A DNA stretch of 64,000 bases from an uncultured Clostridia bacterium (lineage in GTDB: Bacteria; Bacillota; Clostridia; Christensenellales; UBA1242), in NCBI GenBank assembly GCA_947627545.1, contig CANQWK010000004.1:1-64000 (forward strand). Reading direction: 5' to 3'. Positions within the stretch are counted from its first letter, which is position 1, and each line of letters begins with the position of its first letter. Below, piece after piece: positions 24,053 to 33,492 of this stretch. Made by a program: the position numbers and the translations under genes. Under the pieces are notes generated by a model, which saw only the letters and a list, made by a program, of their open reading frames with translations, did no database searches and was not told the DNA's origin.

Positions 24053-26356
24053 ATGGATTATAAGGCACAATTAAATGAAGAACAATATCAGGCAATGTTA
24101 TGCTCGCAAGGTCCAGTGCTTGTAAGTGCAGGTGCAGGCAGCGGCAAAACACGCCTTTTAACATATAGAATTGCTTATTTAATAACCGATTGCGGTGTTC
24201 CTGCCAACAAAATTTTGGCAATTACTTTCACAAACAAAGCCGCAAATGAAATGAAAGAGCGTATTCAAAAAATTGTTCCAGACGGTCAACTTGTTACAGT
24301 TTGCACCTTTCATAGTTTTTGTGCCAGAATGCTTCGCACTTATGCTAGTTTTATACCAGGCTACAAAGATAATTTTTCAATTTTTAGCGATGCAGATACC
24401 GCCAAAATTCAAAAAGATTTATTCAAACAAATGAACATTCAAGACGAAAACACAAAATCTAATTTTAAACATAACATTTCTACAATTAAAAATGACAATA
24501 TGTCTATTGAAGAATTTGTTAATATTTATAAATATGAAAGTTCTATTTTAGATTTTGAAAAATTTTATAAATCTTATCAGGCAGAATTAATTAAAAATAA
24601 TGCAATGGATTTTGACGATTTACTTGTAAATTTTTACAATTTAATAAAAACAAACAGCGAAGTTTTGGCAAGCATTCAAAATAAATACACATATTTTAGT
24701 GTAGATGAATTTCAAGATACAAACAAACTTCAATATGACATTATAAAAATTTTAGCAAGCAAAACTCGCAACATTTTAATTGTAGGAGATGAGGACCAAT
24801 CAATTTATGGCTGGCGTGGGGCTAACATTGACAACATCTTTAATTTTACAAAAGATTTTAAAGAGGCAAAAGTTTTTAAATTAGAGCAGAATTATAGAAG
24901 CACTAAAAAAATATTAGAGCGCGCAAACCTTATTATAAAAAACAACAAAAACAGGCTAGACAAAAAGTTATATACTCAGAACGATGAAGGAGCAGATGTA
25001 TATTATTATCCAGCGCAAAATGAAAGTGAAGAAGCCGATTTTGTTGTTCATTCAATTATTCAAAAGCATAATCAAGGCGTTGAATATAACGACATTGCAA
25101 TTCTAATGCGATTAAACTCGCTTTCTCGTGCGTTTGAAGAAAAACTTTTAACATATAACATTCCGCATATAATGTATAATGGCTTTAAATTTTTTGAGCG
25201 TGCCGAAATAAAAAGCGTGCTTGCATATTTAACAGCAATTGTAAATCCAAGTGATGATGTTAGTTTTGTTAGAATAATCAATTTTCCAAAACGCGGTATT
25301 GGCGAAACAAGCATAGATAAATTAACCGAAATTGCAACTTTAACTAAACGCTCAATAAAAGATGTGGTTATGAATTGCGAATATGAAGTTTTGCCAAAAG
25401 GCCTTAAAGATAAACTTAAACCTTTTAAGGAGTTATTGCAAGATTTAGGCGAGCAAATTAACAAACTTGGTCTTTATGAATTTTTTGTTTATCTTGTTAA
25501 AGAAAGTAAAATTTTAGAATCTTTTGATAAAGAAAACGAGCAAGAATATGAACGTCTTTTAAACATAAACTCACTTATAAATTCGGTTAGAGAATTTGAA
25601 GAAAATAACCCAGAAGCAACAATTGTAGATTATTTAGAGAGTGTAACTTTATCTTCAGCCATGGATAGTGATGATGGCAAAGGTGTAGTTATAGCAACGG
25701 TGCATAGTGCAAAAGGTCTAGAATTTAACACTGTTTACGTTGTAGGTTGCGAAGAAAAAATTTTTCCAATTTCACGAGATAATAATGATGACCTTGAAGA
25801 AGAACGCCGCTTAATGTATGTTGCAGTAACAAGGGCGGAAAAGGAACTTGTTTTAACATCAAGCGAAAGCCGTTTCTTATATGGCAAGCGTGAGTATAGT
25901 CCAAAATCAAGATTTTTGTATGAATTAGATTTGGCAAAAGAACGAAAAATAAAACCAGCACAATTTTCATATAATAATTATAATTCTTACGAAAATTATT
26001 ATGAAAATAAAAATTCTTATCAAAGTTCAAACTACGGCAACTCTTTCAATTCAAATTCTTACAATAAATTAAACACATACAATAATTTTAGTTATAAAGG
26101 AGATAATATGAACACAATTGGTTCAAACAACCAACAATCTTTTAATTATACTTTTAAAAAGGAAACTGTTGAGAAGAAATCGGTAGATTTTTCAAAAATT
26201 AAGTTAGGTGCAAAAGTTACACACCCCAAATTTGGCGATGGCGAAATTGTTGAAATTTCAAATGGTTCAAGCAATCATACAGTTAAAATTAAATTTGCCA
26301 CCGTTGGCGAAAAAATGTTGAGCCTAGATTACGCACCTATTGAATTTAAAGATTAA
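24053..26356 (+). CDS. pcrA: ATP-dependent DNA helicase PcrA/UvrD
   Basis: A 767-residue SF1A 3'-5' helicase for repair and for removing RNA polymerase or RecA from DNA. Motifs in order: GAGSGKTR (about 27-34), TFTNKAANEMKERI, VDEFQDTN (about 219), GDEDQSIYGWRGA, EQNYRS, TVHSAKGLEF (about 552) and VAVTRA. After a hinge of about 65 residues (638-702) rich in Asn, Tyr and Ser, the C-terminus has the family's Tudor-like domain (GAKVTHPKFGDGEIV). The gene start appears leaderless, yet inside it AAAGGAG plus an in-frame ATG at 26108 could start an 82-residue product holding only that domain. ligA follows, a common pairing. Confidence 0.97.
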   Translation: MDYKAQLNEEQYQAMLCSQGPVLVSAGAGSGKTRLLTYRIAYLITDCGVPANKILAITFTNKAANEMKERIQKIVPDGQLVTVCTFHSFCARMLRTYASFIPGYKDNFSIFSDADTAKIQKDLFKQMNIQDENTKSNFKHNISTIKNDNMSIEEFVNIYKYESSILDFEKFYKSYQAELIKNNAMDFDDLLVNFYNLIKTNSEVLASIQNKYTYFSVDEFQDTNKLQYDIIKILASKTRNILIVGDEDQSIYGWRGANIDNIFNFTKDFKEAKVFKLEQNYRSTKKILERANLIIKNNKNRLDKKLYTQNDEGADVYYYPAQNESEEADFVVHSIIQKHNQGVEYNDIAILMRLNSLSRAFEEKLLTYNIPHIMYNGFKFFERAEIKSVLAYLTAIVNPSDDVSFVRIINFPKRGIGETSIDKLTEIATLTKRSIKDVVMNCEYEVLPKGLKDKLKPFKELLQDLGEQINKLGLYEFFVYLVKESKILESFDKENEQEYERLLNINSLINSVREFEENNPEATIVDYLESVTLSSAMDSDDGKGVVIATVHSAKGLEFNTVYVVGCEEKIFPISRDNNDDLEEERRLMYVAVTRAEKELVLTSSESRFLYGKREYSPKSRFLYELDLAKERKIKPAQFSYNNYNSYENYYENKNSYQSSNYGNSFNSNSYNKLNTYNNFSYKGDNMNTIGSNNQQSFNYTFKKETVEKKSVDFSKIKLGAKVTHPKFGDGEIVEISNGSSNHTVKIKFATVGEKMLSLDYAPIEFKD
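26096..26110 (+). promoter_or_regulatory. Internal ribosome binding site and in-frame ATG inside pcrA
   Basis: AAAGGAG at 26096-26102, five-base spacer, ATG at 26108-26110 (Met686 of PcrA, same frame). Translation from here would give an 82-residue protein ending at 26356 with the C-terminal Tudor-like domain. The match is as good as at any true start in the window. AAGGAG can arise by chance in Lys-Gly-Asp codons, so use in the cell is inference. Confidence 0.5.
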
Positions 26357-26403
26357 TAATTAATAATGAAATATTAAATAATTAATAATTTAAGGAGTAA
26401 TAA

Positions 26404-28371
26404 ATGGATAAACATCAGCGTTTAATTTGGTTAACAGAACAAGTAAACAAACATAATAAAAACTATTATGTTTATGACAACCCAACCATTTCGGACGCCG
26501 AATATGATGCACTTTATTATGAATTAGTTGACCTAGAAAAAGAACTAGGTTATTCTTTGCCATCAAGTCCAACAAATAGAGTAGGCGACGATGTTTTAGA
26601 GGGTTTTAAAAAGAAGAAACACGATATTCCGCTTTACAGCCTAAATAAGGTTAAGGATTTTGACGATTTAAACAAGTGGATTTTAGACATGCAAAAAGCG
26701 GCAGGCAAGCAGCAAGAATTTACACTTGAATATAAATATGACGGCTTAAAAATAGTTATTGAATATGAAAACGGCTTATATAAATCTGCCACCACGCGCG
26801 GCAATGGAATTATTGGAGAAGATGTTACAGTTCAAGTAAAAACAATAAAAAGCGTGCCACTTACAATTCCGTGCAAATCTCGCATAATTGTTCAGGGCGA
26901 GTGTATGATGACAAATAAATCCTTTATAGAATATAACAAAACAGCCGAAATTCCGCTTAAAAATGCACGAAATGGTGTTGCAGGCGCAGTAAGAAATTTA
27001 GACCCCAAAGAAACAGAAAGACGCAAATTAGATTTCTTCTGTTATGATATTTTGTTAATAGAGGGCAAACAACTAAACACTCAAGAAGAAATGCACAATT
27101 TTATAATTGAACAAGGCTTTAAAACAGGCAATTATTTTAAAATTGTAAAAAACATAACCGAGGCTAAGGAAGAAATTGAACGCATAGACAAAATTAAAGA
27201 TAACATAGATGTCATGATTGATGGAATGGTTATAAAAATAAACAATTGCTCAGTGCGAGAAGATATTGGCTACACAAATAAATTTCCAAAATGGGCAATG
27301 GCATTTAAATTTAAACCGGTTGAACTTTCAACCACACTAAAAGATGTTGTTTGGCAGGTTGGAAGAACAGGTAAAATAACACCAATAGCAATTTTAGACC
27401 CCATTGAACTTTCAGGTGCAACGGTAAGCAGAGCAACATTAAATAATGCACAAGATATTCAGCGAAAAGATGTTTATATAAATAGCCGAGTTTTTGTTAG
27501 AAGAAGTAACGAAGTTATTCCTGAAGTTATGGGCATTGCCGAACATCAACCAAATGAAAAGGCAATAATTTCACCAACACATTGCCCAAGTTGCAACAAC
27601 CCATTAAAAACAATTGGTGCAAATTTGTTTTGCGTAAACCATAAAGGCTGCTTGGAACAAATTATAGATAGATTAACTCATTTTGTTTCACGTGATGCTT
27701 TTAACATAGATGGTTTGCGAGATAAAACCATAAAACTTTTTTATGAAAAGTTTAAAATTGCATATCCTTACGAGCTATTTAAATTGAAAAAAGAGATGTT
27801 AGAAGGCTTAGAGGGATTTAAAGAAAAGAAAATTAACAATATTATAGAAAGCATAGAAAAAAGTAAAAATGTAGATTGGCAAAACTTTATTTTTGCGTTA
27901 GGTATTTTAAATATTGGCAAAAAAAATGCCTATGTTTTAAGTCAAAAATTTAAAAATTTAGATGAATTAAAACAGGCAGATTTAAACACATTAATTGCTA
28001 TTGACGATGTTGGCGAAATTGTGGCTAACAGCATAATTGAATATTTCAACGATGAGGACAACCTAATAAATATAAACAAATTGTTTGAACTTGGAGTTAA
28101 AATTAACCATAATCAACAAGAAACAATAAATTCAATTTTCACCAATAAAACAGTGGTTTTAACAGGAACATTGTCTAGTTATACTCGCCCTGATTTAACC
28201 AAAATTTTGCAAAAAATGGGTGCAAATGTAAGTTCAAGCGTAAGTAAAAACACAAATTATGTTATTGCCGGTGTAGAGGCGGGCAGCAAACTAACAAAAG
28301 CACAAGAATTAAACATAAAAATTATTGAAGAACCCGAACTTTTAAGTATTTTAAAGGATTATAATATTTAA
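26404..28371 (+). CDS. ligA: NAD-dependent DNA ligase LigA
   Basis: A 655-residue ligase sealing nicks in replication and repair. Domain Ia (NAD-binding, starting with RLIWLTEQVNKHNKNYYVYD), the adenylation motif EYKYDGLKI near residue 114 (Lys active site), an OB fold, a four-Cys zinc finger near 395-420 (CPSCNNPL, then CVNHKGC), helix-hairpin-helix repeats, and a C-terminal BRCT domain (TVVLTGTLSSYTRPDL). AAGGAG precedes the ATG. A terminator follows. Confidence 0.98.
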   Translation: MDKHQRLIWLTEQVNKHNKNYYVYDNPTISDAEYDALYYELVDLEKELGYSLPSSPTNRVGDDVLEGFKKKKHDIPLYSLNKVKDFDDLNKWILDMQKAAGKQQEFTLEYKYDGLKIVIEYENGLYKSATTRGNGIIGEDVTVQVKTIKSVPLTIPCKSRIIVQGECMMTNKSFIEYNKTAEIPLKNARNGVAGAVRNLDPKETERRKLDFFCYDILLIEGKQLNTQEEMHNFIIEQGFKTGNYFKIVKNITEAKEEIERIDKIKDNIDVMIDGMVIKINNCSVREDIGYTNKFPKWAMAFKFKPVELSTTLKDVVWQVGRTGKITPIAILDPIELSGATVSRATLNNAQDIQRKDVYINSRVFVRRSNEVIPEVMGIAEHQPNEKAIISPTHCPSCNNPLKTIGANLFCVNHKGCLEQIIDRLTHFVSRDAFNIDGLRDKTIKLFYEKFKIAYPYELFKLKKEMLEGLEGFKEKKINNIIESIEKSKNVDWQNFIFALGILNIGKKNAYVLSQKFKNLDELKQADLNTLIAIDDVGEIVANSIIEYFNDEDNLININKLFELGVKINHNQQETINSIFTNKTVVLTGTLSSYTRPDLTKILQKMGANVSSSVSKNTNYVIAGVEAGSKLTKAQELNIKIIEEPELLSILKDYNI

Positions 28372-28403
28372 ACTATACAATGATTTATGTCTATTTTTAA
28401 CAT

Positions 28404-28430
28404 AAATTCCGCATATTTACGGAATTTTTT
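28404..28430 (+). terminator. Terminator after ligA
   Basis: AAATTCCG (28404-28411), 8-nt loop, CGGAATTT (28420-28427) and a T-run. Confidence 0.88.
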
Positions 28431-28502
28431 GCTAATTTTTTACAAATTTAGGTTAAGATATACAATTTTTTTCTCATAAATGAAAATTTTGCTTAAATTG
28501 AT

Positions 28503-28530
28503 TTGAGTTTTAAGTTAATTTTGCTATAAT
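28503..28530 (+). promoter_or_regulatory. Promoter of smc-ftsY operon
   Basis: TTGAGT (28503-28508), 16-nt spacer, TATAAT (28525-28530). Predicted start near 28537, 43 nt before the smc ATG. Confidence 0.6.
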
Positions 28531-28579
28531 ACAAAATGTAAACTTTTGTTTATTCTATTTCTTACTAGGGGATAAAGTA

Positions 28580-31500
28580 ATGATTAATTTAAAACAAATA
28601 AACATGGTAGGTTTTAAGTCGTTTGCTGATGAAACAAACATTGTTTTTGACGGCAACATAACCGCTATTGTTGGTCCAAACGGTTGCGGAAAATCAAATG
28701 TTAGTGATGCAATCCGTTGGGTAATGGGAGAAACTAGCACAAAAGAACTTCGCGGTCAGTCTATGCAAGATGTTATTTTTTCTGGCAGTGAAAAACGTAA
28801 AAAATTAAGTTATTGCGAAGTATCTTTAATTTTTGATAACTCTAATAAATGGTTTAATTTGGATTTTGAAGAAGTTGTTATAACCAGAAAATTATATCGC
28901 AGCGGAATAAGTGAATATTACATAAATCGTCAACTTTGCCGCAAAAAAGATATAACCGAAATGTTGCAGGACTGCAACTTAGGTTTGGACGGCTATTCTA
29001 TAATCAAACAAGGTAGAGTTGAAAGTATAATATCTTCAAAACCAGAAGATAGGCGTGTAATTTTTGAAGAAGCCGTAGGCATTTCAAAATATAAATCTAG
29101 AAAGGAAGAAACTGAACGCAGGCTAGAAAAAGTTAGAGATAATTTAAGCCGTGCAACCGACATTATGAGCGAAGTTGAACGCAGGCTTGGCCCATTAAAA
29201 CGCCAAAGTGAAGATGCAAAAAAATATTTAGAATTTAGAGATAAATTAAAAGATTTAGAAATAAATGCCTATATTTATCAATTTGACCATGCTAATGAAG
29301 TAAAACAATCAATAACCGACAAATTGGCTGGTTTAAAAGATAATTTAAAGGTTTTAAACACAAGTGTTGAAACAGAACAGGCCAAGTATGATAAATCGCT
29401 AAATGAAATAAATCAACTAGATAAAAAAGCAAATGATTTGCATGAACAAGTTTTACAATATACGGTAAAACTAGAGAAAAAACAAAGCGACACGCTTTTG
29501 CTTAATGAAAAAACAAGATATTTAAAAGAGCAATTAGATAATTATAATTCTCAATTAAATGCTTTAAATTTGGATTTAAATCAGCGTCAAGCAATAATAA
29601 CAAATGCTTCAGCGTTAAAAGAAGAAGAACAAAAACGCCTTGTTGTTTTGCGTGCAAATTCACAAAAAATAAGTGATGATTATGTTGCTTTGGTTGACGA
29701 AATAACTAAAAATGAAGGTGAAAAAGAAGAAAATCAGCGTGCAATTATAGATAATCTTTCAAAATTAACCGATATTAAAGCTAATTTGTCAGCCTACATT
29801 GCAAAAAGGGACACTTTAAGCGAGAACTTAAAGCAAGACAATGAAAAATTAACGCAAATAGAAGCGGAAAAACAGGGTATAGAAGCCGAGTTTAACAGTT
29901 TAAAACAAGAAGTTGAAAACCTAAAAACCCAAAAACAAAAACATGAAGATAATTTAAACAAAATTATTGAAAAACAAAAACAAGCCGAAGAATCAGTTGT
30001 TGCAGCAAACAATAAAATTTATGCTTTAAGAACATCAATTTCTAACAACACAAACAGAATGAACATTTTGTCAAATCTTCAAACCGATTTTGAAGGTTAT
30101 CAATTTGCAGTTAAACGTTTGTTGCAAGAGGGCAAACAAAATGCAAAATTAAATTCTGCAATTATGGGTGTTGTTGGCAACATTATTAAAGTAGATGAAA
30201 AATATCAAACAGCAATTGAAATTGTTTTAGGCGGAAGCATTCAAAATATAGTAACAAAAAATGAAGAAGATGCAAAAGTTTTAATCAATTATTTAAAAAC
30301 TGCAAATTTAGGTAGAGCAACATTTTTGCCTATATCAGCAGTAAAACCAAGAAGTTTAATGTCTAGCGATAGGCAATATTTAAATTCAACCGGTTGCTTT
30401 GGCGTTGCAAGTGAATTGGTTAAGGCCGATGCAGTTTACAAGCCTGTTGTGGAAAGTTTGCTTGGCTCAACCGTTGTTGTAGATAATTTAAATAATGCAA
30501 CTAACCTTGCAAAACGCAGTGGTTATTCATTTAGAATTGTAACCTTAGAGGGAGATGTTATTTCGCCTCAGGGCAGTATGTCTGGCGGAAGCAAAAAGAG
30601 TAATGATAGTTCACTTTTAGGCAAGGAAAATGAAATAAACAAACTTAAACAAACAATAAAAGAGCAAACTGCCGAACTTTCAATTTTAGAAGAACAATTT
30701 AAATCTTTGCAATCAGCACAAGAAAAATTAAAAGTTTTGTATCAGCAGGAAAGTTCAAATTTGCAACAAACAAGCAGCAATTTTTATACAAAAAATTCTA
30801 GATTAGAAAATCTTAATCAAAATTTATCTAATGTTGATGAACAAATTTTTTCACTTCAAAGCCAAATTAAAGTTGCGTCTAACATTGTAAGTGATTTAAA
30901 TCAAAAAATTAACTCAATAGACCAAACTGAATTAGATTATAATTCCTCTAAATCGCAAGCAAATAGTTTTAATGAAAATAATAAAACAGCCTATGAACAA
31001 TTAAAGCAAAAAAGGGAAAGTTATCAAGAAAAAATGATGGCATCTCGCGTTGAAATTGCTTCAGTGGAAGAAAAATTAAATTCATTAACAAAAGATATTG
31101 AAAGTCAAACCGCCGAAGTTGAAAACATAACACAATCTATCGAGCGTTTAAATAAGGACATTTCTAGCCAACAAGCCTTATATAACGAGGCAATTAATTT
31201 AAACAAAACAAAAGAGGACGATGCCGAATTAAACGAAATTCAGTCAACGCTTGCAAATTTAAATGAAAAACTTTATCAGTTTGATGAATTTAAGCAATCT
31301 TTGATGAATGAAGTAAAGCAATTAGATGAGAAAAAATCTCAACTTACAGATGAAATTTCAAAATTAAACAACCGCATATTTCAAGAAGAAAACAAGTTGC
31401 AAAAGGTTGATATAGACATTGAAAATATGCAAGAACGCATAATGGAAGAGTATGAAATGACATATAATGATTGCTTACCATTCAAAAAGCAGGATGAAAA

Positions 31501-32203
31501 CTTTAACATTAAAGATGTTATGACCGAAATAAGCCGAACCAAAACTCAAATTAATGCACTTGGCCCAGTTAATATCAACGCACTAGAAGAGTATAAAACG
31601 GAAGGTGCAAGATATGAAGAAATGAATGCTCAAATTGAAGATTTAAAAAAGGCAGAAGAAGACGCAATAACAATCATCCGCGATTTATCAACTGAAATGC
31701 TAGAAAAATTTAACACCGAATTTGCAAAAATTCAAGATAACTTTACAAAGGCCTTTAAAGATTTGTTTGGCGGAGGAAATGCAAGATTAGAAATTCTGCC
31801 AAATGAAGACCCTCTTCAAGCAGGGGTAGAAATAATTGCTCAACCACCAGGGAAAAAATTAGACCACATAACACTTTTAAGTGGTGGCGAAAAAACAATG
31901 ACAGCAATAGCAATCTTATTTGCAATTGTTAAATTAAAACCAATGCCTTTCTGCTTTTTGGACGAAATTGAGGCAGCTTTGGACGATACAAATATTGACC
32001 GCTTTACAAATTATTTAAAATATTTCAGCAATGATACTCAATTTATTGCCATAACTCACAAAAAGGCAACAATGGAGGTTGCAGACTCATTATATGGCGT
32101 AACAATGGAAGAAAAAGGCGTTAGTAAAATTGTTTCTGTAAAACTTAAAGACGCAGTTAAAGTTGCCGAAACAATAGATAAAGCTGAAGATAAAGCATCT
32201 TAA
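28580..32203 (+). CDS. smc: Chromosome segregation protein SMC
   Basis: A 1207-residue condensin core protein that compacts and segregates chromosomes with ScpA and ScpB. Walker A GPNGCGKSN is at about 32-40. A first long coiled coil runs from about 165, the hinge domain lies at about 505-640, and a second coiled coil follows. The C-terminal head has the ABC signature LLSGGEKTMTAIAILFAI and Walker B CFLDEIEAALDD. Length is normal. GGGG upstream of ATG is a moderate ribosome site. Normally rnc precedes smc; here it does not. Confidence 0.98.
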   Translation: MINLKQINMVGFKSFADETNIVFDGNITAIVGPNGCGKSNVSDAIRWVMGETSTKELRGQSMQDVIFSGSEKRKKLSYCEVSLIFDNSNKWFNLDFEEVVITRKLYRSGISEYYINRQLCRKKDITEMLQDCNLGLDGYSIIKQGRVESIISSKPEDRRVIFEEAVGISKYKSRKEETERRLEKVRDNLSRATDIMSEVERRLGPLKRQSEDAKKYLEFRDKLKDLEINAYIYQFDHANEVKQSITDKLAGLKDNLKVLNTSVETEQAKYDKSLNEINQLDKKANDLHEQVLQYTVKLEKKQSDTLLLNEKTRYLKEQLDNYNSQLNALNLDLNQRQAIITNASALKEEEQKRLVVLRANSQKISDDYVALVDEITKNEGEKEENQRAIIDNLSKLTDIKANLSAYIAKRDTLSENLKQDNEKLTQIEAEKQGIEAEFNSLKQEVENLKTQKQKHEDNLNKIIEKQKQAEESVVAANNKIYALRTSISNNTNRMNILSNLQTDFEGYQFAVKRLLQEGKQNAKLNSAIMGVVGNIIKVDEKYQTAIEIVLGGSIQNIVTKNEEDAKVLINYLKTANLGRATFLPISAVKPRSLMSSDRQYLNSTGCFGVASELVKADAVYKPVVESLLGSTVVVDNLNNATNLAKRSGYSFRIVTLEGDVISPQGSMSGGSKKSNDSSLLGKENEINKLKQTIKEQTAELSILEEQFKSLQSAQEKLKVLYQQESSNLQQTSSNFYTKNSRLENLNQNLSNVDEQIFSLQSQIKVASNIVSDLNQKINSIDQTELDYNSSKSQANSFNENNKTAYEQLKQKRESYQEKMMASRVEIASVEEKLNSLTKDIESQTAEVENITQSIERLNKDISSQQALYNEAINLNKTKEDDAELNEIQSTLANLNEKLYQFDEFKQSLMNEVKQLDEKKSQLTDEISKLNNRIFQEENKLQKVDIDIENMQERIMEEYEMTYNDCLPFKKQDENFNIKDVMTEISRTKTQINALGPVNINALEEYKTEGARYEEMNAQIEDLKKAEEDAITIIRDLSTEMLEKFNTEFAKIQDNFTKAFKDLFGGGNARLEILPNEDPLQAGVEIIAQPPGKKLDHITLLSGGEKTMTAIAILFAIVKLKPMPFCFLDEIEAALDDTNIDRFTNYLKYFSNDTQFIAITHKKATMEVADSLYGVTMEEKGVSKIVSVKLKDAVKVAETIDKAEDKAS

Positions 32204-32272
32204 CATTTTCAATTTAATGTGTAATTAATGTTATAAATACTCAATATGTTGTTATAATTATAAGAGGTAAAA

Positions 32273-33136
32273 ATGGGAATATTTAAAAAGTTTTTTGAAA
32301 AATTAAAATATACTTTTAAGCGAACAGAATTAAATGATGATTTTTATGATGAGTTAGAGGCTCTTCTTGTTTCAAGTGATATGGGTGTTGAAACGGCTTT
32401 AGATATCATGGACGAATTGCGTGATGTTTGCAAACAAAAACTTATTAAAGATATAGACCATGCTCAAATTCAATTAAAGCAACTTTTAATAGAAAAATTG
32501 AATGCGCAAGAAATTAAATTTAATTATCCGCTAATAATAACAGTTGTTGGAGTAAATGGCGTAGGTAAAACAACAACAATTGCAAAAATGACAAAATATT
32601 TTACTAAAAACAAAAAATCGGTTTTGCTTGCAGCAGGGGATACTTTCCGTGCTGCGGCAACCGAACAACTTTCAAATTGGGCAGATAAATTAAAGGTAAA
32701 AATTATTAAACAGGGCGAAGGAGCAGATAGTGCATCGGTTGTTTTCGACGCAATAACAAGCATGAAAGCAAAAAATGTTGATGTGCTTATTGTTGACACA
32801 GCGGGCAGGCTTCACACAAAAACCAATTTAATGAAAGAACTTGAAAAAATTAATAATGTTGCACGTAGGGAATATTCAAACGCAAACTTTTTAAATTTAA
32901 TTGTTTTAGATGCGTCAATAGGTCAAAATTCAATTGCACAGGTAAAAGCGTTTAAAGATAGCGTTAATATTGACGGCATTGTTTTAACTAAATTAGATGG
33001 CACAGCAAAAGGCGGAGTGGTTTATCCAATAATTAATGACCTAAAAGTTCCAATAATCTTTACTGGTTTTGGTGAAGGAGTAGATGACCTTGCTCCATTT
33101 GACGCAAATAGTTTTGTAGAAAAAATCTTAATGTAA
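32273..33136 (+). CDS. ftsY: Signal recognition particle receptor FtsY
   Basis: A 287-residue SRP-GTPase that docks ribosome-SRP complexes at the membrane. It has only the NG domain: the helical N part, then GVNGVGKTTTIAKM (near 95), DTFRAAATEQLSNW, VDTAGRLHTKTNLM and LTKLDGTAKGG. The acidic A domain of E. coli FtsY is absent, normal for Firmicutes. AGAGG precedes the ATG; TATAAT at 32253 may be an additional promoter. A hairpin covers its stop codon. Confidence 0.97.
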   Translation: MGIFKKFFEKLKYTFKRTELNDDFYDELEALLVSSDMGVETALDIMDELRDVCKQKLIKDIDHAQIQLKQLLIEKLNAQEIKFNYPLIITVVGVNGVGKTTTIAKMTKYFTKNKKSVLLAAGDTFRAAATEQLSNWADKLKVKIIKQGEGADSASVVFDAITSMKAKNVDVLIVDTAGRLHTKTNLMKELEKINNVARREYSNANFLNLIVLDASIGQNSIAQVKAFKDSVNIDGIVLTKLDGTAKGGVVYPIINDLKVPIIFTGFGEGVDDLAPFDANSFVEKILM

Positions 33137-33164
33137 CTGACAGTTGTCAGTTCTTTTGCTTTTT
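33135..33164 (+). terminator. Hairpin overlapping the ftsY stop
   Basis: AACTGAC (33135-33141) and GTCAGTT (33146-33152), loop of four, followed by a T-rich tract. It looks like a weak or leaky terminator that would lower ylxM-ffh expression from upstream. Confidence 0.55.
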
Positions 33165-33174
33165 AAAGGATTTT

Positions 33175-33492
33175 ATGAATATTGATGATAGAATAAAAAT
33201 TGCAGTTTTAACAAAATATTATGGAAATTTGTTAACAGAAAAACAAAAAATGGTTATATCTATGTATGTAGATAATAATCTTTCGCTTGCCGAAACCGGC
33301 AAAGAAATGGAAATAAGCCGCCAAGCGGTTAAGGATTCACTAGATAAAGCGGTGCAAACTTTGCAAGAATATGAAAATAACTTGCATTTTATTGCACGAG
33401 ATGATAAAATAAAGAAATTGCTTGAACAAAAGCCGTTGGCAGAAATATCTTTGTCAACAAAATTGCAAATAATATCTTTATTGGAGGAATAA
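33175..33492 (+). CDS. ylxM: SRP-associated HTH protein YlxM
   Basis: A 105-residue UPF0122 protein with a sigma-region-4-like helix-turn-helix (TEKQKMVISMYVDNNLSLAETGKEMEISRQAVKDSL, residues about 21-56, given here in shortened form: KEMEISRQAVKDSL). In Bacillus and Streptococcus YlxM is associated with SRP and stimulates Ffh-FtsY function. AAAGGA precedes the ATG; the stop adjoins the ffh start. The gene trio ftsY-ylxM-ffh is the classic arrangement. Confidence 0.93.
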   Translation: MNIDDRIKIAVLTKYYGNLLTEKQKMVISMYVDNNLSLAETGKEMEISRQAVKDSLDKAVQTLQEYENNLHFIARDDKIKKLLEQKPLAEISLSTKLQIISLLEE

